Part shown: positions 1 to 7,639 of the stretch, piece by piece
Position numbering within the stretch: the first letter of the stretch is position 1
Layout of the letters: every line of letters begins with the position of its first letter
Source of the DNA: Bacilli bacterium
GTDB lineage: Bacteria; Bacillota_I; Bacilli_A; RF39; UBA660
Reading direction: 5' to 3'
NCBI GenBank assembly: GCA_028703035.1
Contig: JAQVNR010000028.1
Location: 1 to 16,365 of the forward strand
DNA: 16,365 bases
The notes under the pieces: model-generated
The model's database searches: none
Told to the model about the DNA's origin: nothing
The model's input: only the letters and a program-made list of their open reading frames with translations
Translations under genes and position numbers: made by a program

Positions 1-858
1 GAAGGCTCAAAACTTGGCTTTTGGATAGCGAAATATGAACCAACTTACGTTGGAGTAGCAACAATAACAGGTACTTGTGATTCAGAGGATAATATCATTA
101 CAAATAAAACAGTGCAAATTTTACCAGGTGCAACAAGCTGGCGCTGTATAAATGTATCAAATGCTTATAATGCTACATTAAATATGAAAAGTAATCCAGC
201 TTATGGCTGGGACGAAGATGAAGTAGACCCTCATATGCTTACCAATATAGAATGGGGTGCAGTAACATACCTTTCTAAATCTACTTATGGAGCAGACAAA
301 GAAGAGATATGGAATAATGCCTTTAACCAGTATCGGACAGGTTGTTCTGGAACCGGTGTAAATGCAAATAGTGAACCTACATGTGTAGTATACAATACTA
401 CACATGGTGTAAAAGCAAGTACAACTCATAATATATATGGAGTATATGATATGAGTGGAGGAGCATGGGATAGAGTCATGGGGAATTACAATAATCTTCC
501 TGCATCAAGTGGTTTTAATACCACTGAAATAACGAATATCCCAGCTAAATATATTAGTAGATATACAACAGAAGAATTATATAAAGGTTATGGTATGGAA
601 TATGATACTACTATATATGGAGATGCAGTATATGAAACAAGCTATGGTGCTGCTAGGCATAATGGAACAGCCTGGGAAGGAAATGGAGCAGGTAGCTGGT
701 ACGGGGACTATTCTTACCTACCGCACACGTCCTATCCCTGGTTCTATCGGGGTGGTTATTGGGACGATGGTACCTCTGCTGGCCTCTTCGGCTTCTACAA
801 TACGAATGGCGGTGCCCGTGTCCGCAACTCGTTTCGGCCTGCCGTTGGGGGCGAGTAG
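1..858 (+). CDS. C-type-lectin/FGE-sulfatase-fold surface protein, 3' part; probable DGR target
   Basis: The reading frame is open from the first base, so the gene starts upstream; 285 residues are visible. Near visible residues 145-160 the stretch YGVYDMSGGAWDRVMGN matches the hallmark 'YG-YDMSGN-WEWV' of the FGE-sulfatase branch of the C-type lectin fold. The C-terminus (WFYRGGYWDDG, AGLFGFY, SFRPAVGG) matches the RGG...AGLF...SFR pattern common in DGR variable proteins. Such proteins are usually secreted or surface-displayed ligand binders; the N-terminus that would show a signal or anchor is missing. The last ~155 bp differ sharply in base composition from the rest of the gene (see the variable-repeat entry). 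The fold assignment is fairly firm; the ligand and surface location are inferred. The internal GTG at 112 is not a plausible start, because the homology-like sequence continues upstream of it. Confidence 0.8.
   Translation, partial: EGSKLGFWIAKYEPTYVGVATITGTCDSEDNIITNKTVQILPGATSWRCINVSNAYNATLNMKSNPAYGWDEDEVDPHMLTNIEWGAVTYLSKSTYGADKEEIWNNAFNQYRTGCSGTGVNANSEPTCVVYNTTHGVKASTTHNIYGVYDMSGGAWDRVMGNYNNLPASSGFNTTEITNIPAKYISRYTTEELYKGYGMEYDTTIYGDAVYETSYGAARHNGTAWEGNGAGSWYGDYSYLPHTSYPWFYRGGYWDDGTSAGLFGFYNTNGGARVRNSFRPAVGGE
700..855 (+). repeat. Candidate DGR variable repeat (VR) with IMH-like 3' end
   Basis: Counted directly, 721-840 has 16 A in 120 bases (13%) and 70 G+C (58%), in a window otherwise near 30% GC and rich in A. 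In a DGR, adenines of an RNA template are copied to random bases, so the variable copy loses A exactly in this way. Codons are mostly NNY-like, and residues at presumed variable sites are Tyr, Asp, Gly, Ser, His, Phe and Arg between invariant WF-RGG, AGLF and SFRP blocks. The end of the gene contains a 26-base run without A (828-853), GC-rich, resembling an initiation-of-mutagenic-homing sequence. The template repeat and reverse transcriptase were not found in the window. The 5' boundary is approximate. Confidence 0.65.
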
Positions 859-884
859 TAAAAATAATTTGAAAAATTTTGAGC

Positions 885-967
885 GAGCTTTTCCAATTAA
901 GTGTGTCTAATATAAGGAGTGTAAAAGAATAAAAAAATATATGAGCTTTTCTAGTTAACTGTGTCTG
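885..967 (+). repeat. Two direct copies of a 25-bp sequence downstream of the lectin-like gene
   Basis: Positions 885-909 and 943-967 are ungapped direct copies, 58 bp apart, differing at 4 of 25 positions (consensus GAGCTTTTCYARTTAASTGT followed by GTCT and a purine). They lie in the gap between the lectin-like gene and tgt. Function is unknown: possibilities are remnants of an insertion-sequence end, a repeated remnant of an older 3' gene end, or a sequence linked to retrohoming. Nothing coding was recognised between them. Confidence 0.6.
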
Positions 968-990
968 GGAAGAAATTCTAATAAAAATTC

Positions 991-1024
991 AAATGTACTT
1001 AATTAAATTTAAGTGCATTTTATA
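991..1024 (+). terminator. Hairpin terminator-like element after the lectin-like gene
   Basis: A 12-bp stem (991-1002 with 1009-1020, one G-T wobble) around a 6-base loop (TTAAAT), followed by TTATATTT. The stem is AT-rich and the T-tract is interrupted, so it is weaker than the other terminators in the window. It separates the lectin-like gene from the tgt promoter. Confidence 0.5.
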
Positions 1025-1053
1025 TTTGAAAGATAGTATGTAGTAAATATCTA

Positions 1054-1082
1054 TTTATAAAGTTTAATTAAAATGTTATAAT
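1054..1082 (+). promoter_or_regulatory. Sigma-A-type promoter for the tgt block
   Basis: TATAAT at 1077-1082 is preceded by TG one base upstream (extended -10, TGTTATAAT). A -35-like TTTATA (4 of 6 matches to TTGACA) lies at 1054-1059 with a 17-base spacer. Transcription would begin about 1089, just upstream of the GGAG ribosome site at 1097-1100. Confidence 0.65.
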
Positions 1083-1106
1083 TGTTATACAAGTTTGGAG
1101 AAATAT

Positions 1107-2225
1107 ATGAAGGTTGAATATACATTAATTAAATGCGAAAAAGATACTGGGGCAAGACTTGGGAAAGTAAAAACCAATTATGGAGAGTTTGAGACTCCAA
1201 TGTTTATGCCGGTTGGTACCCAAGGGACTGTTAAAACTTTGTCCCCAGAGGAAGTAAAAGAAATAGGTGCTGGGATCATACTTGCTAATACTTATCATTT
1301 ATGGCTAAGACCAGGTGAGGATATAATTGCTAAGGCTGGCGGTCTTCATAAATTTATGAATTATGATGGACCGATTTTAACTGACAGTGGTGGCTTTCAA
1401 GTTTTTAGTTTGGCAAATCCTAAAGATATAACTGAAGAGGGTGTTACTTTTAAAAACCATATTAATGGGGATAAATTATTTTTAACTCCGGAGAAATCAA
1501 TTGAAATTCAAAATAAACTTGATAGTGATATAGCGATGAGTTTTGATGAATGTCCTCCAGCTTCTGCGAGTTATGAATATATGAAAAAAAGTATTGAAAG
1601 AACTTTGAGATGGGCGGAGCGTGGTAAAGTTGTTCATAATAATCCAAAACAAAGTTTGTTTGGGATTATTCAAGGTGGTTATTTTGAAGATTTAAGAAAA
1701 TATTCGGCTGAAAAGACTGTTAAAATTGGTTTTGATGGTTATGCAATTGGCGGAGTAGCTAATGATAATGAATCAAAGGAAGAAATGTATAAAGCAATTG
1801 GCTATAGCACCCCCTATATGCCTAGTGATAAACTTAGATATTTAATGGGAGTAGGAGATCCAATTGATTTAATTGAAGGAGTAATTAGGGGAGTTGACAT
1901 ATTTGACTGTGTTATTCCCACTCGTCTTGCTCGTCATGGACATGCCTATACAAAATATGGTAAAATAAATCTGCGCAATGCAAAATATAAAGAAGATTTC
2001 ACTAGCATCGATGATTCTTGTGATTGTTATGCTTGTAAAAGCTATACTCGGAGCTATATTAGGCATTTGCTAGTTGCAAATGAAACATTTGGAGCAAGAT
2101 TATTATCAATTCATAATATTAATTTTTTAATTAATATTACTAAAAATGTGCGTAATGCAATTAAAGAAGACCGATTACTTGAGTATCGAAATAAGTTTAT
2201 AAAGGAGTACTATGGAGAAGATTAA
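1107..2225 (+). CDS. tgt: tRNA-guanine (queuine) transglycosylase
   Basis: Replaces guanine at the wobble position (34) of GUN-anticodon tRNAs with the queuosine precursor preQ1; cytoplasmic. The 372 residues match the bacterial family length. DSGGFQVF carries the general acid/base D93. GVGDPIDLIEGV is followed by FDCVIPTRLARHG with the nucleophile D267. The structural zinc site is C305, C307, C310 and H336. I chose ATG 1107 because GGAG at 1097-1100 sits 6 bases upstream; an in-frame TTG at 1095 overlaps that ribosome site and is unlikely. The gene is first in a block that continues with a small membrane protein whose start lies inside its last codons. No queuosine-synthesis genes are adjacent, so the substrate is likely made or salvaged elsewhere. 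Confidence 0.97.
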   Translation: MKVEYTLIKCEKDTGARLGKVKTNYGEFETPMFMPVGTQGTVKTLSPEEVKEIGAGIILANTYHLWLRPGEDIIAKAGGLHKFMNYDGPILTDSGGFQVFSLANPKDITEEGVTFKNHINGDKLFLTPEKSIEIQNKLDSDIAMSFDECPPASASYEYMKKSIERTLRWAERGKVVHNNPKQSLFGIIQGGYFEDLRKYSAEKTVKIGFDGYAIGGVANDNESKEEMYKAIGYSTPYMPSDKLRYLMGVGDPIDLIEGVIRGVDIFDCVIPTRLARHGHAYTKYGKINLRNAKYKEDFTSIDDSCDCYACKSYTRSYIRHLLVANETFGARLLSIHNINFLINITKNVRNAIKEDRLLEYRNKFIKEYYGED

Positions 2226-2517
2226 ATTAAGTTATATTATTTACTTTATTGCCGGAATAAGTGTTCTTATTTTAGGAATATCTGCTTATAAGGCGGAAAA
2301 GAATCATGAAGAAAAACTATATCATGTAGTTTATAGCAAAATAAAAGAAACCGCCCTTGAGTGTTATTTGCTTGAAGATTGTAAAGGTGATATTACATTA
2401 AATGATTTATATTTAAAAGAATATTTAACACCAGTATATGACCCAGTAACTAAAGAAGAGCTAGATAATGAAATATGTATTACATATAATAATAAAGAGG
2501 TTGAGTTTTGTTCTTAA
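2212..2517 (+). CDS. Small membrane-anchored protein, function unknown
   Basis: 101 residues: a short charged N-terminus, one membrane segment (about residues 8-26), a charged linker, then a small domain with two cysteines around CYLLEDC and one near the C-terminus (EVEFCS). The domain contains ITLNDLYLKEYL and YDPVTKEELD, reminiscent of the 'Cys - helix - YL - DP-T' layout of pseudopilin-like secreted domains seen in uncultured Bacillota; this resemblance is from memory and weak. The start overlaps the end of tgt by 14 bp, and AAAGGAG at 2201-2207 lies 4 bases before the ATG, so translation is probably coupled. It occupies the place where yajC often follows tgt, but it is not YajC by sequence. 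The cysteines suggest a disulfide outside the cell. Confidence 0.75.
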   Translation: MEKIKLSYIIYFIAGISVLILGISAYKAEKNHEEKLYHVVYSKIKETALECYLLEDCKGDITLNDLYLKEYLTPVYDPVTKEELDNEICITYNNKEVEFCS

Positions 2518-2548
2518 AAACTTCTTTTTTGTTTCAAGAGGAGGAAAA

Positions 2549-4306
2549 ATGTTTAAAATATTAAAAAAAATAAATAAAAAAGAAATAAGTTTAATGTTAG
2601 TTGTTGTTCTTTTAGTTGTGTTTCAAGTTTGGCTTGATTTAAAATCTCCAGAATACATGGCAGAAATAACCAAACTAGTACAAACACCGGGTTCTAAGAT
2701 TATAGATATTTTGCTAAATGGTTTTTTTATGATTTTGTGTGCTTTAGGAAGCCTTGCTGGAGCAATTGCTGTTGGTTATTTAGTTTCCTATGTTTCATCA
2801 ACTTTTGCATTTCGTTTAAGAAAATTATTGTTTAGTAAAGTTGGGGATTTTAGTATGGAAGAAATTAAAGCTTTTTCTACTAATAGTTTAATTACGAGAA
2901 CGACTAATGACTTAACTCAAGTGCAAATATTTTTAGCAGTTGGGCTTCAGATTTTAATAAAATCACCACTTTTAGCTATTTGGGCGATATTTAAAGTACT
3001 CAATAAAAGCTGGGAATGGATGCTACTCACAGCTGGTTCAGTTTTCTTTATTTTAATTTATATTATTATCTTAGTTTTATTTGTTATGCCAAAATTTAAA
3101 AAGGTTCAAGAAGCAATTGATGATGTTAATGGAATTGCTAGAGAAAATTTATTAGGTATTAGAGTAGTAAGAGCTTTTAATGCTGAGGATTATCAAGAAA
3201 ATAAATTTACAAACATTAATAACAACTTAACAAGTATTCAGACATTTATTCAAAAAATGATGTCTACTATGCAACCCGTAATGCACCTTGTAATGCAAAT
3301 GTTAACTGTGGGAATTTATTTAATTGGTGCTTATTTAATAAGTTCAGCCGGTAGTGCAGATAAGTTAAATATTTTTAGTAATATGGTAGTTTTCTCAACT
3401 TATGCAATGATGATTCTTATGGCTTTTGTGTCACTTGCTTCGGTTTTTATATTTTATCCAAGGGCCAGTGTTTCAGCCCTGAGAATTAATGAAGTCTTAG
3501 AAACTGAATCTAAAATTAAAGATGGATATGTTAATAGGGATACTAGTAAAGTTAAAGGTACTGTAGAGTTTAAAGATGTTTCTTTTAAATATCCCGATGC
3601 TGATGAATATATGCTGCAAAATATTTCTTTTAAAGTAAATGAAGGAGAAACATTTGCTATTATTGGATCAACTGGTTCCGGAAAGTCAACCTTAATTAAT
3701 TTATTGCCAAGATTATACGATGCAACTAAAGGAACAGTTTTGGTCAATGATATAGATGTTAAAAAGTATAAACAATCATTTCTTAATAATAAAATTAGTT
3801 ATATTCCTCAAAAGGCGGGAATGTTTAGTGGAACGGTTAAAGAAAATGTTAATTATGGAACCAGCAATGTTAAAAAAACTCAAGATAGATTAAAGAAAGC
3901 AATTGAAATAGCGCAAGCTAAAGACTTTGTGGAAAATTTAGATGGTCAGTATGATTCGTATATAGCCAGAGGTGGAACTAATGTTTCCGGTGGTCAAAAA
4001 CAAAGATTATCGATTGCTAGAGCAATTATGAAAAAACCAGAAATATATATATTTGATGACACATTTTCTGCTCTTGATTATAAAACCGATTTAAAATTAA
4101 GACAAGAATTAAAAAAACATACTAAAGAAGCAAGCTGCATTATAGTATCACAAAGGATTGGGACGATTTTAAATGCTAATCAAATTTTAGTTTTAGATAA
4201 AGGAAAAAGTGTTGGCCTTGGAACTCATCAAGAACTTCTAAAAACTTGCAGGGTATATAAAGAAATAGCTTTAACTCAGCTTAGTGAAAAGGAGCTTAAA
4301 GAATGA
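2549..4306 (+). CDS. ABC exporter half-transporter, subunit with degenerate catalytic site
   Basis: 585 residues: an N-terminal six-helix type IV exporter domain (about 15-310) and a C-terminal nucleotide-binding domain (about 340-585). Walker A is GSTGSGKST (373-381), the Q-loop is IPQKAGMF, the signature is VSGGQ (479-483). Walker B ends in DD (D503-D504), so Asp replaces the catalytic Glu, and the switch His is Gln (Q535 in IVSQRIG). These paired changes mark the degenerate-site subunit of heterodimeric exporters such as TM287/288 or BmrCD. The ATG at 2549 follows GAGGAGG at 2538-2544; a longer reading starting at 2468 would run into the preceding gene and lacks this site. The gene overlaps its partner by 4 bp (ATGA). 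The substrate cannot be read from sequence; drugs, peptides or lipids are possible. Confidence 0.93.
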   Translation: MFKILKKINKKEISLMLVVVLLVVFQVWLDLKSPEYMAEITKLVQTPGSKIIDILLNGFFMILCALGSLAGAIAVGYLVSYVSSTFAFRLRKLLFSKVGDFSMEEIKAFSTNSLITRTTNDLTQVQIFLAVGLQILIKSPLLAIWAIFKVLNKSWEWMLLTAGSVFFILIYIIILVLFVMPKFKKVQEAIDDVNGIARENLLGIRVVRAFNAEDYQENKFTNINNNLTSIQTFIQKMMSTMQPVMHLVMQMLTVGIYLIGAYLISSAGSADKLNIFSNMVVFSTYAMMILMAFVSLASVFIFYPRASVSALRINEVLETESKIKDGYVNRDTSKVKGTVEFKDVSFKYPDADEYMLQNISFKVNEGETFAIIGSTGSGKSTLINLLPRLYDATKGTVLVNDIDVKKYKQSFLNNKISYIPQKAGMFSGTVKENVNYGTSNVKKTQDRLKKAIEIAQAKDFVENLDGQYDSYIARGGTNVSGGQKQRLSIARAIMKKPEIYIFDDTFSALDYKTDLKLRQELKKHTKEASCIIVSQRIGTILNANQILVLDKGKSVGLGTHQELLKTCRVYKEIALTQLSEKELKE

Positions 4307-6132
4307 AAAATAATCCAAATCAAATAAGAATTTCCCGAAAAGGAGGAATGCGAGGTAGAGTTTCTTCTGGGGAAAAACCAAAAAACTTGCCAGCAGCTTT
4401 AAAGAAAATATTTAACTATGGCAAGAAATATCAACGCACGGTTATATTTTGCACGCTTTTATCAATAATTGGTTCAATTATTTCAATTTTTGCCCCTAAT
4501 CAAATAAGTAATCTAACTGATGTTATATCGGCTGGTTTAACTACTAAAATAAACTTCTATGAAGTTAAAAAAATAGTTATTATTTTATTTTTAATTTATT
4601 TAATTGCCTCAGGCACAACATTAATAGTTGGTTTAACAATGACTACTGTTTCAAATAAGTTTTCTAAAAATTTAAGAGATGATATATCAAGTAAAATAAA
4701 TAAATTACCACTTAAATATTTTGATAATCATAGTTATGGAGATATATTATCAAGAATTACTAATGACGTAGATGCTATTAATCAAGTTTTACAAAATAAC
4801 ATTGTATCTTTAATTAATGCTATCGCACTGGTGCTGGGGTCTATAATAATGATGGTTTATACAAATTTAATCCTGGCGATAACCACTATTTTATCAACAA
4901 TAATTGGTTTTATTTTAATAGTATTTATATTAGGAAAAAGTCAAAGATATTTTATTGAAAGACAAAATGCTTTAGGTGATTTAAATGGTCATATTGAAGA
5001 GATGTATTCTAATCATACAATAGTAAAAGTATATAATGGTAAACAAAGTTCAAATAAAAAATTTGATTTTTATAATGAGAAAGAATACAAAGCCAATCTT
5101 AAAAGTCAATTTTTATCAGGAATTATGCAACCAATTATGATATTCTCCGGTGATTTTAGTTATGTTGCTGTTTGTATTGTTGGTGCAGTTCTTGCTAGCC
5201 AAAATATTATTACGTTTGGAGTAATAATGGCCTTTATCTTATATGTAAGAATTTTTTCTGGACCACTTCGTCAAATCGCAATGAGCTTAGGTCAGCTTCA
5301 GAGTGCGGGTGCAGCAAGTGAAAGAGTTTTTGAATTTTTAGAAGAAGAAGAACTATTTATCTCTAAAAATAAAAAAAGAACTTTAAAAGCTAAAGATGTT
5401 AAAGGAAACATTGAATTTAAAAATGTAAACTTTGGATATAATTCAAAAAAATTAGTTATCCAAGACTTTAGTGTTAAAGTTAAAGCTGGGCAAAAAGTTG
5501 CCATAGTTGGTCCAACTGGAGCTGGTAAAACAACTTTAGTTAATTTACTAATGAGATTTTATGATATAGAAGAAGGCGACATTTTAATTGATGGAATTTC
5601 TATTCGTGATTTAACAAGAGAAAATGTTCGCGACTTATTTATTATGGTTCTTCAAGATACCTGGTTATTTGAAGGAACTATTAGAGAAAATATTGTTTAT
5701 AATAATAAGAATATATCTGATGCTAAAATTAAAGATATATGTACAAAAATAGGTCTTGATCATTTTATTAAAACTCAAAGTAACGGTTTAGATCATCAAA
5801 TAATTGATTCAGAAAGCATTTCCGCAGGTCAAAAACAGTTAATTACTATTGCCAGAGGAATGATTGCTAATGCCCCATTTTTAATTTTGGATGAGGCAAC
5901 AAGTAATGTTGATACCAGAACCGAGGTTTTGGTGCAACAGGCGATGGATAAACTAATGAAAGGGCGAACTACTTTTGTTATTGCTCATAGATTATCAACA
6001 ATTAAAAATGCTAATTTAATATTAGTAATGAAAGATGGAAATATTGTTGAAAAAGGAACTCATGCTAATCTACTTAAAATAAATGGTCATTATGCAGAGT
6101 TATATAATTCTCAATTTTCTAAAATTGATTAA
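4303..6132 (+). CDS. ABC exporter half-transporter, catalytically complete partner
   Basis: 609 residues: a basic N-terminal extension (about 1-40, rich in Lys/Arg/Gly), a six-helix exporter domain (about 45-350) and a nucleotide-binding domain. Walker A is GPTGAGKTT (403-411). Walker B ends in DE (D530, catalytic E531), and the switch His is H562 (IAHRLSTI). Its signature is ISAGQ (506-510) instead of LSGGQ; this signature would face the degenerate Walker motifs of the partner, which agrees with one consensus and one degenerate ATP site. It starts in an ATGA overlap with the upstream subunit, so the two are translationally coupled. A strong terminator begins within its stop codon region. The basic extension resembles that of LmrD/YheH-like subunits; function of that tail is unknown. 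Confidence 0.94.
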   Translation: MKNNPNQIRISRKGGMRGRVSSGEKPKNLPAALKKIFNYGKKYQRTVIFCTLLSIIGSIISIFAPNQISNLTDVISAGLTTKINFYEVKKIVIILFLIYLIASGTTLIVGLTMTTVSNKFSKNLRDDISSKINKLPLKYFDNHSYGDILSRITNDVDAINQVLQNNIVSLINAIALVLGSIIMMVYTNLILAITTILSTIIGFILIVFILGKSQRYFIERQNALGDLNGHIEEMYSNHTIVKVYNGKQSSNKKFDFYNEKEYKANLKSQFLSGIMQPIMIFSGDFSYVAVCIVGAVLASQNIITFGVIMAFILYVRIFSGPLRQIAMSLGQLQSAGAASERVFEFLEEEELFISKNKKRTLKAKDVKGNIEFKNVNFGYNSKKLVIQDFSVKVKAGQKVAIVGPTGAGKTTLVNLLMRFYDIEEGDILIDGISIRDLTRENVRDLFIMVLQDTWLFEGTIRENIVYNNKNISDAKIKDICTKIGLDHFIKTQSNGLDHQIIDSESISAGQKQLITIARGMIANAPFLILDEATSNVDTRTEVLVQQAMDKLMKGRTTFVIAHRLSTIKNANLILVMKDGNIVEKGTHANLLKINGHYAELYNSQFSKID

Positions 6133-6155
6133 CAAGAGAAAAATCTCTTGTTTTT
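6131..6155 (+). terminator. Rho-independent terminator closing the tgt-ABC block
   Basis: Perfect 8-bp stem AACAAGAG/CTCTTGTT (6131-6138 with 6145-6152), loop AAAAAT, then a run of T at 6151-6155. It overlaps the last base pairs of the upstream stop codon. Confidence 0.85.
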
Positions 6156-6210
6156 AATTGTCAAAAAAATGTCAATCGATGAAAAAAGTGCCTATATCCT
6201 AAAAAATCTC

Positions 6211-6239
6211 TTGCTTATTTTAACTTTATCGTGTAAGAT
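6211..6239 (+). promoter_or_regulatory. Promoter of the mraZ division operon
   Basis: TTGCTT at 6211-6216 and TAAGAT at 6234-6239 are separated by 17 bases. The predicted start of transcription (about 6246) falls inside the row of GTG boxes bound by MraZ, so bound MraZ would block this promoter. Confidence 0.55.
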
Positions 6240-6243
6240 AATG

Positions 6244-6277
6244 GTGGACAGTGACATGTTGTGGAAGAAAGTGGGGG
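6244..6277 (+). promoter_or_regulatory. MraZ-type operator: GTG boxes at 10-bp spacing
   Basis: GTGGA (6244), GTGAC (6251), GTGGA (6261) and GTGGG (6271) lie directly upstream of mraZ; the last three are exactly 10 bp apart. MraZ proteins are known to bind tandem G/T-rich boxes of the TGGG or AAAGTG type with about one helical turn between repeats, upstream of their own gene. The last box also supplies the ribosome site (GGGGG at 6273-6277, 6 bases before the ATG), so repression of mraZ could act on transcription and overlap translation signals. Confidence 0.6.
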
Positions 6278-6283
6278 ATTTTT

Positions 6284-6727
6284 ATGTTAATGGGAGAATA
6301 TCACCATAACATTGATGATAAGGGTCGTCTTATTATCCCTAGTAAGTTTCGTTATGAGCTAGGAGAAAAATTCATCATAACTCGTGGTCTTGATAAATGT
6401 TTATTTATTTATTCAAGTACTGAGTGGAACAAAATTGTCGAGCGTCTAAAGAAATTACCTTTTACCAATAAAGATGCTCGAAATTTTACTCGTTTCTTTC
6501 TATCAGGCGCTGCTGAATGTGAGTTCGACCGACAAGGAAGAATAAACATTACCTCCCCACTGGTTAGTTACGCCGGTTTAACAAAGGAATGCGTTATAAT
6601 CGGCGCAAATGACCGACTTGAAATATGGTCAAGTACTTTATGGGAAGAATTTTTATCAACTAATGAAGACAGCTTATCTGATATAGCAGAAAATTTATTC
6701 GCATCAGGAACTTATGAAACATTATAG
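6284..6727 (+). CDS. mraZ: Transcriptional regulator MraZ
   Basis: 147 residues, the usual size. Two AbrB-like half domains each carry the family's D-x-G-R motif: DDKGRLIIP (D12, G14, R15) and DRQGRINI (D82, G85, R86). MraZ forms ring oligomers that bind repeats upstream of the division/cell-wall cluster and repress it. The start is ATG 6284 (MLMGEYHHN), because GGGGG lies 6 bases upstream and the family begins M-x-M/F-GEY-H; the second ATG at 6290 is also possible, while the GTG at 6251 is inside the operator row. Its last 14 bp overlap rsmH. Confidence 0.96.
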   Translation: MLMGEYHHNIDDKGRLIIPSKFRYELGEKFIITRGLDKCLFIYSSTEWNKIVERLKKLPFTNKDARNFTRFFLSGAAECEFDRQGRINITSPLVSYAGLTKECVIIGANDRLEIWSSTLWEEFLSTNEDSLSDIAENLFASGTYETL

Positions 6728-7637
6728 TGTTTTAAAAAAAGAGACTATTGATGGTCTAAATATTAATCCAGATGGAATATATGTTGATGCAACTCTTGGA
6801 TATGGTGGTCACTCAGAAGAAATATTAAAGCGATTAAGAAGGGGTTTTCTATTCGCCTTTGACCAAGATGAAGATGCGATTTGTTTTGGTCAAAAAAGAT
6901 TATCCAAAGTTAGTAATAACTTTAAAATCATATATGCAAACTTTAGTAAGTTAAAAGAGGCACTTGCTACTGAAGGAATCACTAAGGTCGATGGAATTAT
7001 CTTTGATTTAGGGCTATCTAGTCCGCAAATAGATAATAAAACGCGAGGTTTTACTTTTATGAATGATGCCCCACTTGATATGAGAATGGATAAACAAAAT
7101 ACTTTAACAGCAGAAGATATTGTTAATAATTATAGTGAAGAAGATTTAACAAGAATATTTTATGCATACGGAGAAGAAAGATTTTCTAAGTCAATTGCTA
7201 AAAATATTATTAAAGAAAGAAAAACAAAACCCATTACAAGAACAGTTGAACTAGTAAATATTATTAAATATTCAGTACCGCTTAAATACTTTTTAAAAAA
7301 TCATCCGGAAAGACAAATATTTCAAGCAATTAGAATTGAAGTTAATAATGAATTAAAAGTTTTAGAAAAGGCTCTTGCATCAGCTCTTGATTTACTTAAT
7401 CCTAAAGGAAGAATATGTGTAATATCTTTTCATTCTTTAGAAGATCGAATTGCTAAAAAAATATTTAAAAAAAATAGTGAAATTAATAGTTTAGTTAAAG
7501 GTCTTCCGGTTATACCAGAAGAATATAAACCTAAAATTAAACTAATTGTAAATAAACCTGTTGTAGCAACAGAGGCTGAGATTAAAGAAAATAGTCGCAG
7601 TAAAAGTGCTAAGTTAAGAATAATAGAAAGGCTTTAA
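6714..7637 (+). CDS. rsmH: 16S rRNA (cytosine-1402-N4)-methyltransferase
   Basis: 307 residues, normal for RsmH (MraW). It methylates N4 of C1402 in the ribosomal P site using S-adenosylmethionine. The cofactor loop is DATLGYGGHS (25-34). FDLGLSSPQID begins at residue 97 and is followed by RGFTF and PLDMRMD. The C-terminal methyltransferase strand is VISFHSLEDRI. All are family hallmarks and none is altered. It begins inside the end of mraZ (14-bp overlap), with AGGAA at 6706-6710 as a weak ribosome site, so it probably depends on coupling. The next gene follows after 2 bases. Confidence 0.97.
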   Translation: MKHYSVLKKETIDGLNINPDGIYVDATLGYGGHSEEILKRLRRGFLFAFDQDEDAICFGQKRLSKVSNNFKIIYANFSKLKEALATEGITKVDGIIFDLGLSSPQIDNKTRGFTFMNDAPLDMRMDKQNTLTAEDIVNNYSEEDLTRIFYAYGEERFSKSIAKNIIKERKTKPITRTVELVNIIKYSVPLKYFLKNHPERQIFQAIRIEVNNELKVLEKALASALDLLNPKGRICVISFHSLEDRIAKKIFKKNSEINSLVKGLPVIPEEYKPKIKLIVNKPVVATEAEIKENSRSKSAKLRIIERL

Positions 7638-7639
7638 TT

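Noticed and set aside
590..910. Forward reading frame of 106 codons overlapping the 3' end of the lectin-like gene
   Set aside because: It is a second frame of the same DNA, opened by the GC-rich end; the recognisable protein motifs are all in the other frame.
3454..3747. Minus-strand frame of 97 codons inside the first ABC gene
   Set aside because: It lies opposite the conserved nucleotide-binding domain and shows no ribosome site or family motif of its own.
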